A stretch of DNA of 64,000 nucleotides from the NCBI RefSeq assembly GCF_017357385.1, contig NZ_CP071633.1, forward strand, positions 682,001 to 746,000. The letters are read 5' to 3'. This DNA comes from Rhizobium sp. NZLR1. GTDB lineage: Bacteria > Pseudomonadota > Alphaproteobacteria > Rhizobiales > Rhizobiaceae. This document shows, one piece after another, positions 27,393-35,521 of this stretch. Made by a program: the position numbers and the translations under genes. Position 1 is the first letter of the stretch. Each line of letters starts with the position of its first letter. The notes beneath the pieces were generated by a model. That model was not told the DNA's origin, made no database searches, and saw nothing but the letters and a program-made list of their open reading frames with translations.

Positions 27393-28391
27393 ATGAGAAA
27401 CAGCTTCTTCTGCATCGATGCGCATACCTGCGGCAATCCCGTCCGTCTCGTCGCCGGCGGTGGTCCGCTGCTTCCGCATGTGCCCATGGGCGAGCGCCGG
27501 GAGATCTTCGTCCGCGACCACGACTGGGTGCGCAAGGCACTGATGTTCGAGCCGAGGGGGCATGACATCATGTCAGGCTCGATCATTTACCCGGCCTATC
27601 GGGAGGACTGCGATTTCGCCGTTCTTTTCATCGAGGTGAGCGGCTGCCTGCCGATGTGCGGCGCCGGCACCATCGGCACCGTGACCGCCGCGATCGAGGA
27701 AGGGTTGATCAAGCCGCGCGAAGCTGGAAGGGTCGCCATCGAAACGCCTGCCGGCAGAGTGGACGTCACTTACGAGGAGAAGGGCGGATATGTCGATTCC
27801 GTTCGCCTCCACAATGTCGCGAGCTATCTCCATGAGGCCGATGTCGAGGTCGATGTGCCAGGAATGGGCCGTCTGCGCGTCGATATTTCCTATGGCGGCA
27901 ACTATTATGCCGTCATCGAACCGCAAGAGAATTGGAGCGGGCTCGACGGCATGACGGCGTCCGATATCGTCGGCTGCAGCCAGAAGCTCAGGGCGGCACT
28001 TGCGAGTGTCTGCGATCCCGTTCATCCCGACGACGCCAGGATTTCCGGCGTGCATCACGCGATCTGGTGCGATCGCCCTGTGAACGACCACTCCGGTGGG
28101 CGCTGCGCGGTCTTCTACGGTGAGAAAGCCATCGACCGGTCACCAGGCGGCACCGGCACTTCGGCGCGCATGGCCCAACTCTATGGGAAGGGGCGGATGT
28201 CGGTCGGGTCGAGTTACCGTCATGAAAGCCTGATCGGAACCGTTTTCGAGGGCCGGGTTGAAGCCGAGGCAAGTATCGGATCTTATCGCGGTATTCTTCC
28301 GAGCATCGGCGGCTGGGCCCGCGTCATCGGGCACAACACCATTTTCGTTGACGATCGTGACCCCCTGGCGCACGGTTTTCAGATTCGATAA
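27393..28391 (+). CDS. Proline racemase/hydroxyproline epimerase superfamily enzyme with atypical active site
   Basis: A 332-residue member of the superfamily holding proline racemase, 4-hydroxyproline 2-epimerase and trans-3-hydroxyproline dehydratase. The first catalytic Cys is at MCGAGTIG (Cys89), but the usual His two residues later is Ala91. The second motif reads DRSPGGTGTSA: Asp248 is kept and Gly252 replaces the Cys of epimerases or the Thr of dehydratases. A two-base epimerase mechanism is therefore unlikely, and a one-base dehydratase or a changed chemistry is more likely. It ends the transporter operon, pointing to a hydroxylated proline or betaine as substrate. Confidence 0.85.
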   Translation: MRNSFFCIDAHTCGNPVRLVAGGGPLLPHVPMGERREIFVRDHDWVRKALMFEPRGHDIMSGSIIYPAYREDCDFAVLFIEVSGCLPMCGAGTIGTVTAAIEEGLIKPREAGRVAIETPAGRVDVTYEEKGGYVDSVRLHNVASYLHEADVEVDVPGMGRLRVDISYGGNYYAVIEPQENWSGLDGMTASDIVGCSQKLRAALASVCDPVHPDDARISGVHHAIWCDRPVNDHSGGRCAVFYGEKAIDRSPGGTGTSARMAQLYGKGRMSVGSSYRHESLIGTVFEGRVEAEASIGSYRGILPSIGGWARVIGHNTIFVDDRDPLAHGFQIR

Positions 28392-28421
28392 GCGCTGCTC
28401 AGCAGCGGCAAGGAGATGACT

Positions 28422-29432
28422 ATGCGACCGGAGCAGCATCGGCAGGCAGACGGCGCCGCGAAACCCGCCCGGCTCAAGGTTGGGTTCGTTCTGGCGCGAT
28501 CGTTCACGCTGTCGGCCTTCGCGCTCTTCATCGACACGCTGCGGCTTGCCAGCGACGAGCAGGATCGTTCCGGCAGGGTCCTTGCTGACTGGCAGGTGAT
28601 TGGCAGCACGCGGCACCTGATAAACTCGAGCTGCGGCGTCCAGGTCGCTCCGACGTCCGATTTCGTCGATCCGTCGAATTTCAATTACATTGTGGTCGTC
28701 GGCGGTCTTCTGACGGTGGAGAACCCTGTCGACCAGCAGACCATCACCTTTCTCCGGCAGGCGGATGCCAAGAAGGTGCCGTTGATCGGCGTGTGCACGG
28801 GTTCGTTCATTCTTGCGGCGGCAGGCCTGATGAAGCGGCACGAGTCCTGCGTGAGCTGGCTGCATTACAAGGAGTTTCGCGAGCGGTTTCCCGACCTCGG
28901 CGTTCGGTCCGACCGGCTCTTCAATCTCGATCGCCAGCGTGGATCCTGCGCAGGCGGCAGCAGCGCCGCCGACATGGCTGCGTTGCTGGTCAGGAAGTAT
29001 ATCAGCCGCGATGCCGAGAGAAATGCGCTTGAAGTCCTTCAGATCGAGAAGGCCCGGACGACGGCTGATATACAGCCCCGACGTCCGCTATACGACGACT
29101 ATGACGACGCCCGCGTCAAGGCGGCGATGATTACCATGGAGCAATTCGTCGACGGCAGCATATCGATCCAGAAGCTTGCCGCCATGGTCGGCCTGTCACG
29201 GCGGCAGTTGGAACGAATCTTCCTCGACAAGACGGGAATGTCTCCTGCCAAGGCCTATAATCGGGTTCGCATGGAGCGGGCAAAATCGATCCTCGTCCAA
29301 TCGAAGGCGCCGCTGATCGAGATCGCGCTTGATGTCGGCTTCGAAAACGCCTCGCAGTTCACACGAACGTTCAAGCGCACCTTCGGGCAGACCCCGTCGC
29401 AGCATCGCGCAGCGGCTTCGAGAGTGCACTGA
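28422..29432 (+). CDS. GlxA/GbdR-type AraC regulator
   Basis: A 336-residue regulator with an N-terminal DJ-1/PfpI-like domain (residues about 15-180, VCTGSFILAAAGL around the nucleophile-elbow Cys) and a C-terminal AraC HTH pair (SIQKLAAMVGLSRRQLERIF and the DVGFENASQFTRTFKRTFGQ region). ATG 28422 is used because AAGGAG lies seven bases upstream; an ATG two codons earlier is too close to it. GbdR, the glycine betaine regulator of Pseudomonas, has this architecture. It lies between the racemase-type gene and the convergent Rieske pair, so it likely senses a methylated amine. Confidence 0.88.
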   Translation: MRPEQHRQADGAAKPARLKVGFVLARSFTLSAFALFIDTLRLASDEQDRSGRVLADWQVIGSTRHLINSSCGVQVAPTSDFVDPSNFNYIVVVGGLLTVENPVDQQTITFLRQADAKKVPLIGVCTGSFILAAAGLMKRHESCVSWLHYKEFRERFPDLGVRSDRLFNLDRQRGSCAGGSSAADMAALLVRKYISRDAERNALEVLQIEKARTTADIQPRRPLYDDYDDARVKAAMITMEQFVDGSISIQKLAAMVGLSRRQLERIFLDKTGMSPAKAYNRVRMERAKSILVQSKAPLIEIALDVGFENASQFTRTFKRTFGQTPSQHRAAASRVH

Positions 29433-29553
29433 ACGCACTTCAAATATCTTCCGCGGGAAACTGTCAGCCGCTCCCTTGGCCATGATCAGAGCCTGCGTTT
29501 CCAGTTTGATGCTCTCCGATCCCTTGGCGAGTGACGTCGCCCTCGCTCAGTGT

Positions 29554-30645
29554 TCAGCGCTCGATGACGAGATCGCTGAGCGGCTTCGAGCAGCAGGGCA
29601 GGAAAAAGCCGGCGTCGATTTCCCTCTGGCGGATTCCGCCATTGTGGCTCATGTCGACCGCGCCGGAGGTCAGCTTCGACTTGCAAGTGCCGCAGACGCC
29701 ATTGGCGCAGGAGGAGGGAATCCTGACGCCCGCCTTCTTCGCGCACGAGAGCACGCTTTGGCCGCTTGTTACTTCGATGCTGCGGGCCTGCTTGGAGAAG
29801 GTGACCTGAAAGGCCTTGGCGGCAGCATCCTGAACCGCGGGGATTTCCGGTTCGTCGATGACCGCGGCGTCGAAGCTTTCCTCGAGATAGTGCGAGGCGG
29901 GGACGCCGAGCTCGGCAGAAATGCCGCGCGCTGCCGCCATGAACGGCGCGGGGCCGCAGCACATCACCGTTCGCTCGGCGATATCCGGAACCGCAAGCCT
30001 GACATAGTCTGCCGAAATGCGACCGGTAAGGCCTGGCCACGACGCCTCGCCCGCGACGGTTTCCGGGAGGAAATGGAGCCGAAGGGCTTTCAGCCTACCG
30101 GCGATGCAGGCAAGCTCGTCGCGAAAGATCAGATCCAGCGGTGTGCGCGCGGCATGCATGAAGACGACGTTGGCAGGTTCGCAGCTGTCTGCGAGTTCCC
30201 GCAGAATGGACATGACTGGGGTAATGCCCGAGCCACCTGAAAGCAGCAGAAGCTTACGTCCCGGCGCCTCGGACCGGACGAAGTTGCCAAGCGGGCCGTT
30301 CGCCTTGACTGATGCCCCGGGAACGAGGGTGTCGTGAAGCCAGTTGGAAATCTTTCCGTCCGGAACGCGCTTCACCGTAACGGAGAAGGCGTTCGTTCGA
30401 TGCGGCGAAGAGGAAATGCTGTAACACCGGCTTTCAGCATCTCCATTGTGTTCCAGGTCGAACAGAAAATACTGTCCGGCCTTGAATGCGAACCGCTTGC
30501 CCCCGCGTGATGCGAAAGTGAACGTCTTGACGTCATGGGTTTCCTGCTGGACGTCGAGGCAGACGAGCGCGTCGTCTTCCTCGGGATTCCAAACGCCGTT
30601 GAGAACGGCGTTTCCGGGCAATTCCTGCGGGTTCCTAGTATCCAT
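29554..30645 (-). CDS. Ferredoxin reductase subunit of the Rieske demethylase
   Basis: A 363-residue hybrid reductase: FAD-binding domain (RCYSISSSP near residue 73), NAD-binding domain (LLLLSGGSGITPVMSILRE near 132) and a C-terminal plant-type [2Fe-2S] ferredoxin with Cys at about 313, 318, 321 and 351 (CANGVCGTC). ATG 30645 lies inside the 3' end of the Rieske gene, an 11-base overlap; an upstream extension is spurious. It feeds electrons from NAD(P)H to the oxygenase. Equivalent proteins are GbcB and the S. meliloti Stc reductase. Confidence 0.9.
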   Translation of the reverse strand: MDTRNPQELPGNAVLNGVWNPEEDDALVCLDVQQETHDVKTFTFASRGGKRFAFKAGQYFLFDLEHNGDAESRCYSISSSPHRTNAFSVTVKRVPDGKISNWLHDTLVPGASVKANGPLGNFVRSEAPGRKLLLLSGGSGITPVMSILRELADSCEPANVVFMHAARTPLDLIFRDELACIAGRLKALRLHFLPETVAGEASWPGLTGRISADYVRLAVPDIAERTVMCCGPAPFMAAARGISAELGVPASHYLEESFDAAVIDEPEIPAVQDAAAKAFQVTFSKQARSIEVTSGQSVLSCAKKAGVRIPSSCANGVCGTCKSKLTSGAVDMSHNGGIRQREIDAGFFLPCCSKPLSDLVIER

Positions 30646-31888
30646 GGGTGCGCATCCGGTCGATGTACCAGGTGGCGAACTTGTCGAGGTTCGTCTCGGA
30701 GAAGGGGGAGTAGGGCCCTGGCTCATAAGCGGGATCGAGCGTGCCGGCGTGGGAGCGGGCGACCAGGTCCGCGTCCTGATCCGTCGTCGCTACCCAGACA
30801 TCCGCCAGCTTGTCGAGATCGTAATCGACCCCCTCGACGGCCTCCTTGTGGACCAGCCACTTGGTTCGGACAAGCGTCCTGCCTGCCGAGAGCGGGATGA
30901 CAATTGCCACGACGGCATGGTCGCCCATGAAGTGGTTCCAGCTGTTGTGCCCCCAAAGATGCATGTCCCCGAGATCCTTGCGGGTCATCTGCCCGAGAAG
31001 CTTCGAGGATGCGGCGGTGGCATCATGGGTCTGGGATTCTCCGGCGCCTGATATGATCAGCCGCTGCGTGCGGAAGTTCGTGGCGCAGTCGGCGAGCTGC
31101 TCGACGGCGGCCGAAGGGAAGCCGTCGGCCTCCCATGCCTGCGTGCGCTTCTCATAGAGCCGAAAATGCTCCGCGGCCTGTTCACGATCTTCCGGGCTCA
31201 GCGTTTCTGGATCGAAGCCGAAGTCGAGATCGACGAAGGAGACGCAGAGTTCCGGGTGGTTGGCCGAGCAATGATAGCATTCACGATTGTTCTCCATGGT
31301 CAGCTTCCAGTTGCCGTCCTCGATGACGTCGGTCTGGTGGGCGATCTTGGCGTTGCGGATATCGTAGGGCGCGAGGCGCTCGGTCATCGCCTGCTCGAGG
31401 CCGGCAATGTCCTCGGGCGGATTGTCGGACAGGCAGACGTAAATCAGCCCACCGATCGATTTGAAGGTGACCGGCTTCAGGCCGCGACAGTCCTTGTCGA
31501 AATCCTTGCCCATATGAGGGGCGTAGCTGAGCTCGCCCGTCAGCTCATAGGTCCAGGTGTGATAGGGACAGACGAGCTTCGAAACGATCGTTTTGCCCGG
31601 ATCGAGAAGGCGGGAGCCGCGATGGCGGCAGACATTGTGCAGCACGCGGATCTCGCCATCGTCGTCGCGCAGCAGGATCAGGCTCGTCTTGCCGATATCG
31701 ATTACAGTGGCGTCGCCGGCTTCGGGAACATCGCAGTCGAGACCGACGCAGATCCAGTGCTTGTGGAAGAAGACCTCGATATCAGCGTCGAACACGTCCT
31801 CTCTGACATAAAGGCCGGCCGGGAGCGAATGGCCCTCGGAGCGGGAGTCCAGCAGCGCCGAAATCGAGGATGGAAGCCTGTTTAGCAT
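30635..31888 (-). CDS. Rieske oxygenase for betaine N-demethylation (Stc2/GbcA-like)
   Basis: A 417-residue alpha subunit of a Rieske non-haem iron oxygenase. The [2Fe-2S] ligands are C87, H89, C107 and H110 (VCRHRGSRLL and CPYHTWTY), and the mononuclear iron site shows ENNRECYHCSANHPEL with H206 and H211. The start follows AAGGGG. It probably carries out the first oxidative N-demethylation of a betaine, releasing formaldehyde. Stc2 (proline betaine) is favoured over GbcA (glycine betaine) because StcD, EtfAB and PutA are nearby, but sequence alone does not settle this. Confidence 0.88.
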   Translation of the reverse strand: MLNRLPSSISALLDSRSEGHSLPAGLYVREDVFDADIEVFFHKHWICVGLDCDVPEAGDATVIDIGKTSLILLRDDDGEIRVLHNVCRHRGSRLLDPGKTIVSKLVCPYHTWTYELTGELSYAPHMGKDFDKDCRGLKPVTFKSIGGLIYVCLSDNPPEDIAGLEQAMTERLAPYDIRNAKIAHQTDVIEDGNWKLTMENNRECYHCSANHPELCVSFVDLDFGFDPETLSPEDREQAAEHFRLYEKRTQAWEADGFPSAAVEQLADCATNFRTQRLIISGAGESQTHDATAASSKLLGQMTRKDLGDMHLWGHNSWNHFMGDHAVVAIVIPLSAGRTLVRTKWLVHKEAVEGVDYDLDKLADVWVATTDQDADLVARSHAGTLDPAYEPGPYSPFSETNLDKFATWYIDRMRTHGY

Positions 31889-31963
31889 GAGAACCCCTTA
31901 TGTGATCGTTTCTGTAAATTGCTCTTGTATTGCAGGGGCTTCAACGGCATAAAAAATCACGTT

Positions 31964-31984
31964 CGCATAAGTTTTTATCATGCG
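31964..31984. promoter_or_regulatory. Candidate LysR binding site between the Rieske and lysR genes
   Basis: CGCAT and ATGCG flank 11 bases, giving a dyad containing the T-N11-A core of LysR regulators. It lies 16 bases before the lysR start and 76 bases from the Rieske start, where a divergent activator and autorepressor would bind. Confidence 0.5.
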
Positions 31985-31999
31985 AAAAGGAATTTCAGG

Positions 32000-32887
32000 A
32001 TGCAGTTTCGAAGACGGCTCCCGTCGCTGACGGCGCTGGTGACCTTGGAAGCAGTGCTGCGCAGGAAGAGCTTCACCTTGGCTGCGAGCGAACTCGGCGT
32101 CACCCAGGCAGCGGTCAGCAGGCAGATTGCGGTGCTGGAGGAGGAGTTCGGCCAGCCCTTGTTCGTGCGCAAACATCGGGCGATCGAACCGACGGCGGCA
32201 TGCGTCACCCTCGGCGCGACGCTGGCGAAGAGTTTTGCCGATATCGCCGAGAGCGTGGAAGCGATCCAGTCGCACGGCCAGGACGTCGTGACGATCGGGG
32301 CAACCGTCGCATTCTCCTCCTTCTGGCTGCTGCCGCGGCTGGCCGAGTTCCGCCGGGCGAACCCCGGCATTCTGGTGCGGGTGATATCGCAGGATAGCCC
32401 GATCGCTCTCCACGGCGGAGAGGTCGATGTGGCGATCCGATACGGCCTACCGCCCTTCAGCGATGGCACCGTCATCGCCTCGCGCGGCGACGTCATTTCC
32501 CCCGTCTGCTCCCCGGATTATCTCCGGCGTCGAGGCAATGGTCCGCTAGGCTCGGCTGACGAATTCATTGAAACGGACGTTCTCGATCGTTCCTGGTATA
32601 GCTGGGCACAATGGATTTCCCTGGCCGGCGCCAATATCGCGGTGAAGCCGTCGCTTCGGTTCAGCCACTATACCGAAACCATCGCCGCCGCCCGCGCAGG
32701 GCAGGGGATTGCGCTGGGATGGCGCATGCTGGTGGGTACTTTTCTGGAGGACGGAACCCTCGTGCAGGCCGACAGCGGCGAGCTTGCCGCCGAAGGCAGA
32801 TACAACGTCATCGTGCCCGTCAAAGCCAAACGAAGCAATGCCCGCGACCTTGCCGCCGCCTGGCTGACGGCATCATTGCACGGTTGA
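32000..32887 (+). CDS. LysR-family transcriptional regulator
   Basis: A 295-residue GcvA-like LysR protein. The HTH is in residues 5-65: LTALVTLEAVLRRKSFTLAA then SELGVTQAAVSRQIAVLEEE. The effector domain follows. ATG 32000 is chosen after AAGGAATTTCAGG; an upstream start at 31919 would extend through the operator region. Divergent from the Rieske-reductase pair, it probably activates it. Confidence 0.88.
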   Translation: MQFRRRLPSLTALVTLEAVLRRKSFTLAASELGVTQAAVSRQIAVLEEEFGQPLFVRKHRAIEPTAACVTLGATLAKSFADIAESVEAIQSHGQDVVTIGATVAFSSFWLLPRLAEFRRANPGILVRVISQDSPIALHGGEVDVAIRYGLPPFSDGTVIASRGDVISPVCSPDYLRRRGNGPLGSADEFIETDVLDRSWYSWAQWISLAGANIAVKPSLRFSHYTETIAAARAGQGIALGWRMLVGTFLEDGTLVQADSGELAAEGRYNVIVPVKAKRSNARDLAAAWLTASLHG

Positions 32888-32901
32888 TCAAAAGCCCCCA
32901 T

Positions 32902-34554
32902 TCACAAACCCAGTCCCACAGACGCCGTTCGGTGCACGCCCTTCGGGACGAAGGCGAAGCGATCGGAGAGGCTGAGGAAATCGGCCGCGAGGTGAATGAC
33001 AGAAAGCCACATTTCCGTTCCCTGCAGGCTCGGTTCACCACCGTCGGCGAATGGGAAACCTTCGCCATCCCGCCATCTATCCAGAGCCCTCGAGATGAGA
33101 TTGCGGGCAATCGCCTCCCCTTCGGCCCGTCGGTAGTCGGTCTGGCGGGCAACCAGCAGCAGAGGATGAATCGTATCGAGGAGATTGCACGCATTGTATT
33201 TCTGAGCAGCGAAGCCCTTGTGGTTACGATAGTTGAGGTGAACCGTTTCGAGCGAGGCGTACGGATGTGGAAGCGCGACGCCGAACTGGGCGTAGGTGCC
33301 GCGCGTCAGACGGTAAAAGCCGTTCACCGGTTGCAACCATCCTTCCAGCGCTGTCGGCTCGCCCCATAGGCCCGAGACGCTGTTGGCATGCCGGCTCAAC
33401 CACTCGAAGAGTTCCTGGCGTGATTGCCTGATGCCGAAATACTTTGCATTGAAGTACATCGCGGTTCCGATGGCATCGACCACGCTCCCAGCCTGCCACG
33501 CCAGGGTCGACCAGGGCAGGGCACTCAGCCATTCGTCCAACTCTTTCGCGCCGAGCTCGACCGCGTGGACAGGATTCCTTGGACTGGAGCCAAGCAGCTC
33601 AAGCGCATATCCAACCGCAAGGACGTTATAGAGCGCCTTTGGATCCTCCCTCAATGACCCGCCATGCAGTCGCGAATGCTCTTCCGGGAACAGGCCGGCC
33701 TCTCGTTCCTGGAGATTTTGGAGAAGCTGGACGGTCTCCGACTGATTGATGTCGGGCGGCAGGTGGCCGAAGCCGGCCGCGATCTCGATTGCATCGCACA
33801 GATGCCGGATCGCCGGTCTCCTGATGCCGTCCGCCTCCAGCGATTCATAGGCCTCAGGCGTTTTCCAGCGTGCAAGAATATCAGGCCATTGCTCCTGCGC
33901 TTTCTGACCGAGCCTGATCAATCGATCTTCGACGTCTGCAGTGCCGGATTTCCTGGCCGGCGCGCCTCGGCTCCGCAGCACCTTTGCCGGTACGCCGCCG
34001 GCAATCGACAGGGCGGGAATGTCTTGCGTGACCACCGCCCCAGCGGCGATCACGGCGCCATTTCCGATGCTGACGCCATCGAGAATGACAGAATTGGCAC
34101 CGATCCAGACATCGTCGCCGATCACGATGCCGAGGCTGATGACACCTTGGCGATGGATGGGTCGATCAGGATCGTCGAAGCCGTGATTGAAGCCGACAAT
34201 CGATGCATGCGAGGCAATCCGCACGCCATTGCCGCACGTCACCTTGCCGGAAACACAGGCATAGGGATTGATGGAGCAATCGTCGCCGAGGATGACATCA
34301 CCCCGAACAAGCGCGCGCCCGGCAATCCAGGACCTCTCACCCATCGCCAGGCTTTCGGTGAAGATTGCGGCATCTTCGGCGATATAGGACGTCTCGGCCA
34401 ATTCAGCAGCGCAGGCTCGCCGAAGCTCCGCCTTACGGGCGAGATGGGCGGGATGATCGAGGTCCGACGCAATGCGCTCCCAGGGAAGATATTGCAGCCG
34501 GCGCGCTTCTCTCTGCTCGTTCGCCGATGCTTGCGAATTATTGGCCTGATCCAT
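32902..34554 (-). CDS. Hexapeptide-repeat acyltransferase with long all-helical C-terminal domain
   Basis: A 550-residue protein. Residues about 60-200 form a left-handed beta-helix of hexapeptide repeats ([20 protein letters not shown] and [20 protein letters not shown]), ending [14 protein letters not shown] as in maltose/serine-type acetyltransferases. The remaining roughly 340 residues are helical, with repeated aromatic and His-rich segments ([40 protein letters not shown]) suggestive of an alpha/alpha-toroid fold; this part is not recognised. The start is at ATG 34554 after GAGGATCGAA. It is convergent with lysR and upstream of putR's end. The substrate is unknown. Confidence 0.75.
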   Translation of the reverse strand: MDQANNSQASANEQREARRLQYLPWERIASDLDHPAHLARKAELRRACAAELAETSYIAEDAAIFTESLAMGERSWIAGRALVRGDVILGDDCSINPYACVSGKVTCGNGVRIASHASIVGFNHGFDDPDRPIHRQGVISLGIVIGDDVWIGANSVILDGVSIGNGAVIAAGAVVTQDIPALSIAGGVPAKVLRSRGAPARKSGTADVEDRLIRLGQKAQEQWPDILARWKTPEAYESLEADGIRRPAIRHLCDAIEIAAGFGHLPPDINQSETVQLLQNLQEREAGLFPEEHSRLHGGSLREDPKALYNVLAVGYALELLGSSPRNPVHAVELGAKELDEWLSALPWSTLAWQAGSVVDAIGTAMYFNAKYFGIRQSRQELFEWLSRHANSVSGLWGEPTALEGWLQPVNGFYRLTRGTYAQFGVALPHPYASLETVHLNYRNHKGFAAQKYNACNLLDTIHPLLLVARQTDYRRAEGEAIARNLISRALDRWRDGEGFPFADGGEPSLQGTEMWLSVIHLAADFLSLSDRFAFVPKGVHRTASVGLGL

Positions 34555-34621
34555 TTCGATCCTCGTCTTCGTTTCCGTGGCCGAATGTTGGCTTAGCAAG
34601 AGTGTCGGCAATCGTCACTCT

Positions 34622-35116
34622 TCATGAAAGACTCGACCCGAACTTGTCCCAGCTCTCCTTGACCGTTTCCATCGCGACATTCGTCGAGGTGCTGGCAACG
34701 TGGGGCAGTGTCGAGATGCGCTCGCCGAGAACGCGGCGGTAGCGGCCGATATCGCGGGTGCGGATCTTCAGGAGATAGTCGAACCTGCCGGCGATCATAT
34801 GGCATTCTTCGACTTCCCTGATCTTCTTGATGGCTTCGTTGAAGCTTTTCAGCGCATCCTCGCGGGTATCGGAGAGTTTCACCTCGACGAAGGCGATATG
34901 GTCGAGCTGCATTTTCGACGGATTGAGGACGGCCTTGAAGCCTTCGATATATCCGTCGCTGATCAGCCTTTTGAAGCGGATCTGGCACGGCGTCTTCGAT
35001 AGCCCGACACGCGCCGCGAGATCGGTGATCGACAGCCTGCCGTCCTCGGCGAGTTCGGCGAGGATCTTCCTGTCGAACTGGTCCAATTCACTAAAGATGT
35101 CGGTATCGATAGCCAT
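34622..35116 (-). CDS. putR: Lrp/AsnC-family proline dehydrogenase regulator
   Basis: A 164-residue Lrp-type regulator. An N-terminal HTH (LDQFDRKILAELAEDGRLSI then TDLAARVGLSKTPCQIRFKR) is followed by an effector-binding domain of the AsnC fold (CHMIAGRFDYLLKIRTRDIG). ATG 35116 is preferred to a start 19 codons upstream. Divergent from putA, it matches PutR, the proline-responsive activator of putA in rhizobia and Agrobacterium. Confidence 0.88.
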   Translation of the reverse strand: MAIDTDIFSELDQFDRKILAELAEDGRLSITDLAARVGLSKTPCQIRFKRLISDGYIEGFKAVLNPSKMQLDHIAFVEVKLSDTREDALKSFNEAIKKIREVEECHMIAGRFDYLLKIRTRDIGRYRRVLGERISTLPHVASTSTNVAMETVKESWDKFGSSLS

Positions 35117-35521
35117 TTGATCTTTCTGGTGTGAGTTAATAAGTTCATACAGCCTGGAAACTGAAAAAATCAAGTGAGATCGCGATTTGCGATTGTGTTA
35201 GATTGTCGACGGGCAATGGAGGAAGGGCGAAGCCGCCTGGCAGATTGCCGGGATGGCCGTCTGCGCCGAACCCAAAATGGGGATGATACATGCACAAGGG
35301 AGAGCCGGATGACGATCAAAAGCCGGACCTGCTCGTTCATTACCGGCCGCTGGCGATAAGGGCCGTGGCGGCGGCATTCACCGTCAAGCGCGACAAGCCG
35401 GATGCGCGCCCGCTTTGCGAGACGGAATATTCCGGCCCAGTTGTCACGGATGATGCCTGGGACGATGAGCCCGGTGTTCCATTTATCCGTTAGATCAGAC
35501 ACCGATTTGATAGGGACTCCC
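35117..35521. promoter_or_regulatory. putR-putA divergent regulatory region
   Basis: About 405 bases between the two divergent start codons, unusually long for a simple promoter. Weak short frames occur (for example 35290-35493 plus, 67 codons) without convincing coding signals. Lrp-type sites are expected here but no clear dyad could be singled out by eye. The AT-rich segment next to putR (about 35117-35175) is the best place for its promoter. Confidence 0.4.
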
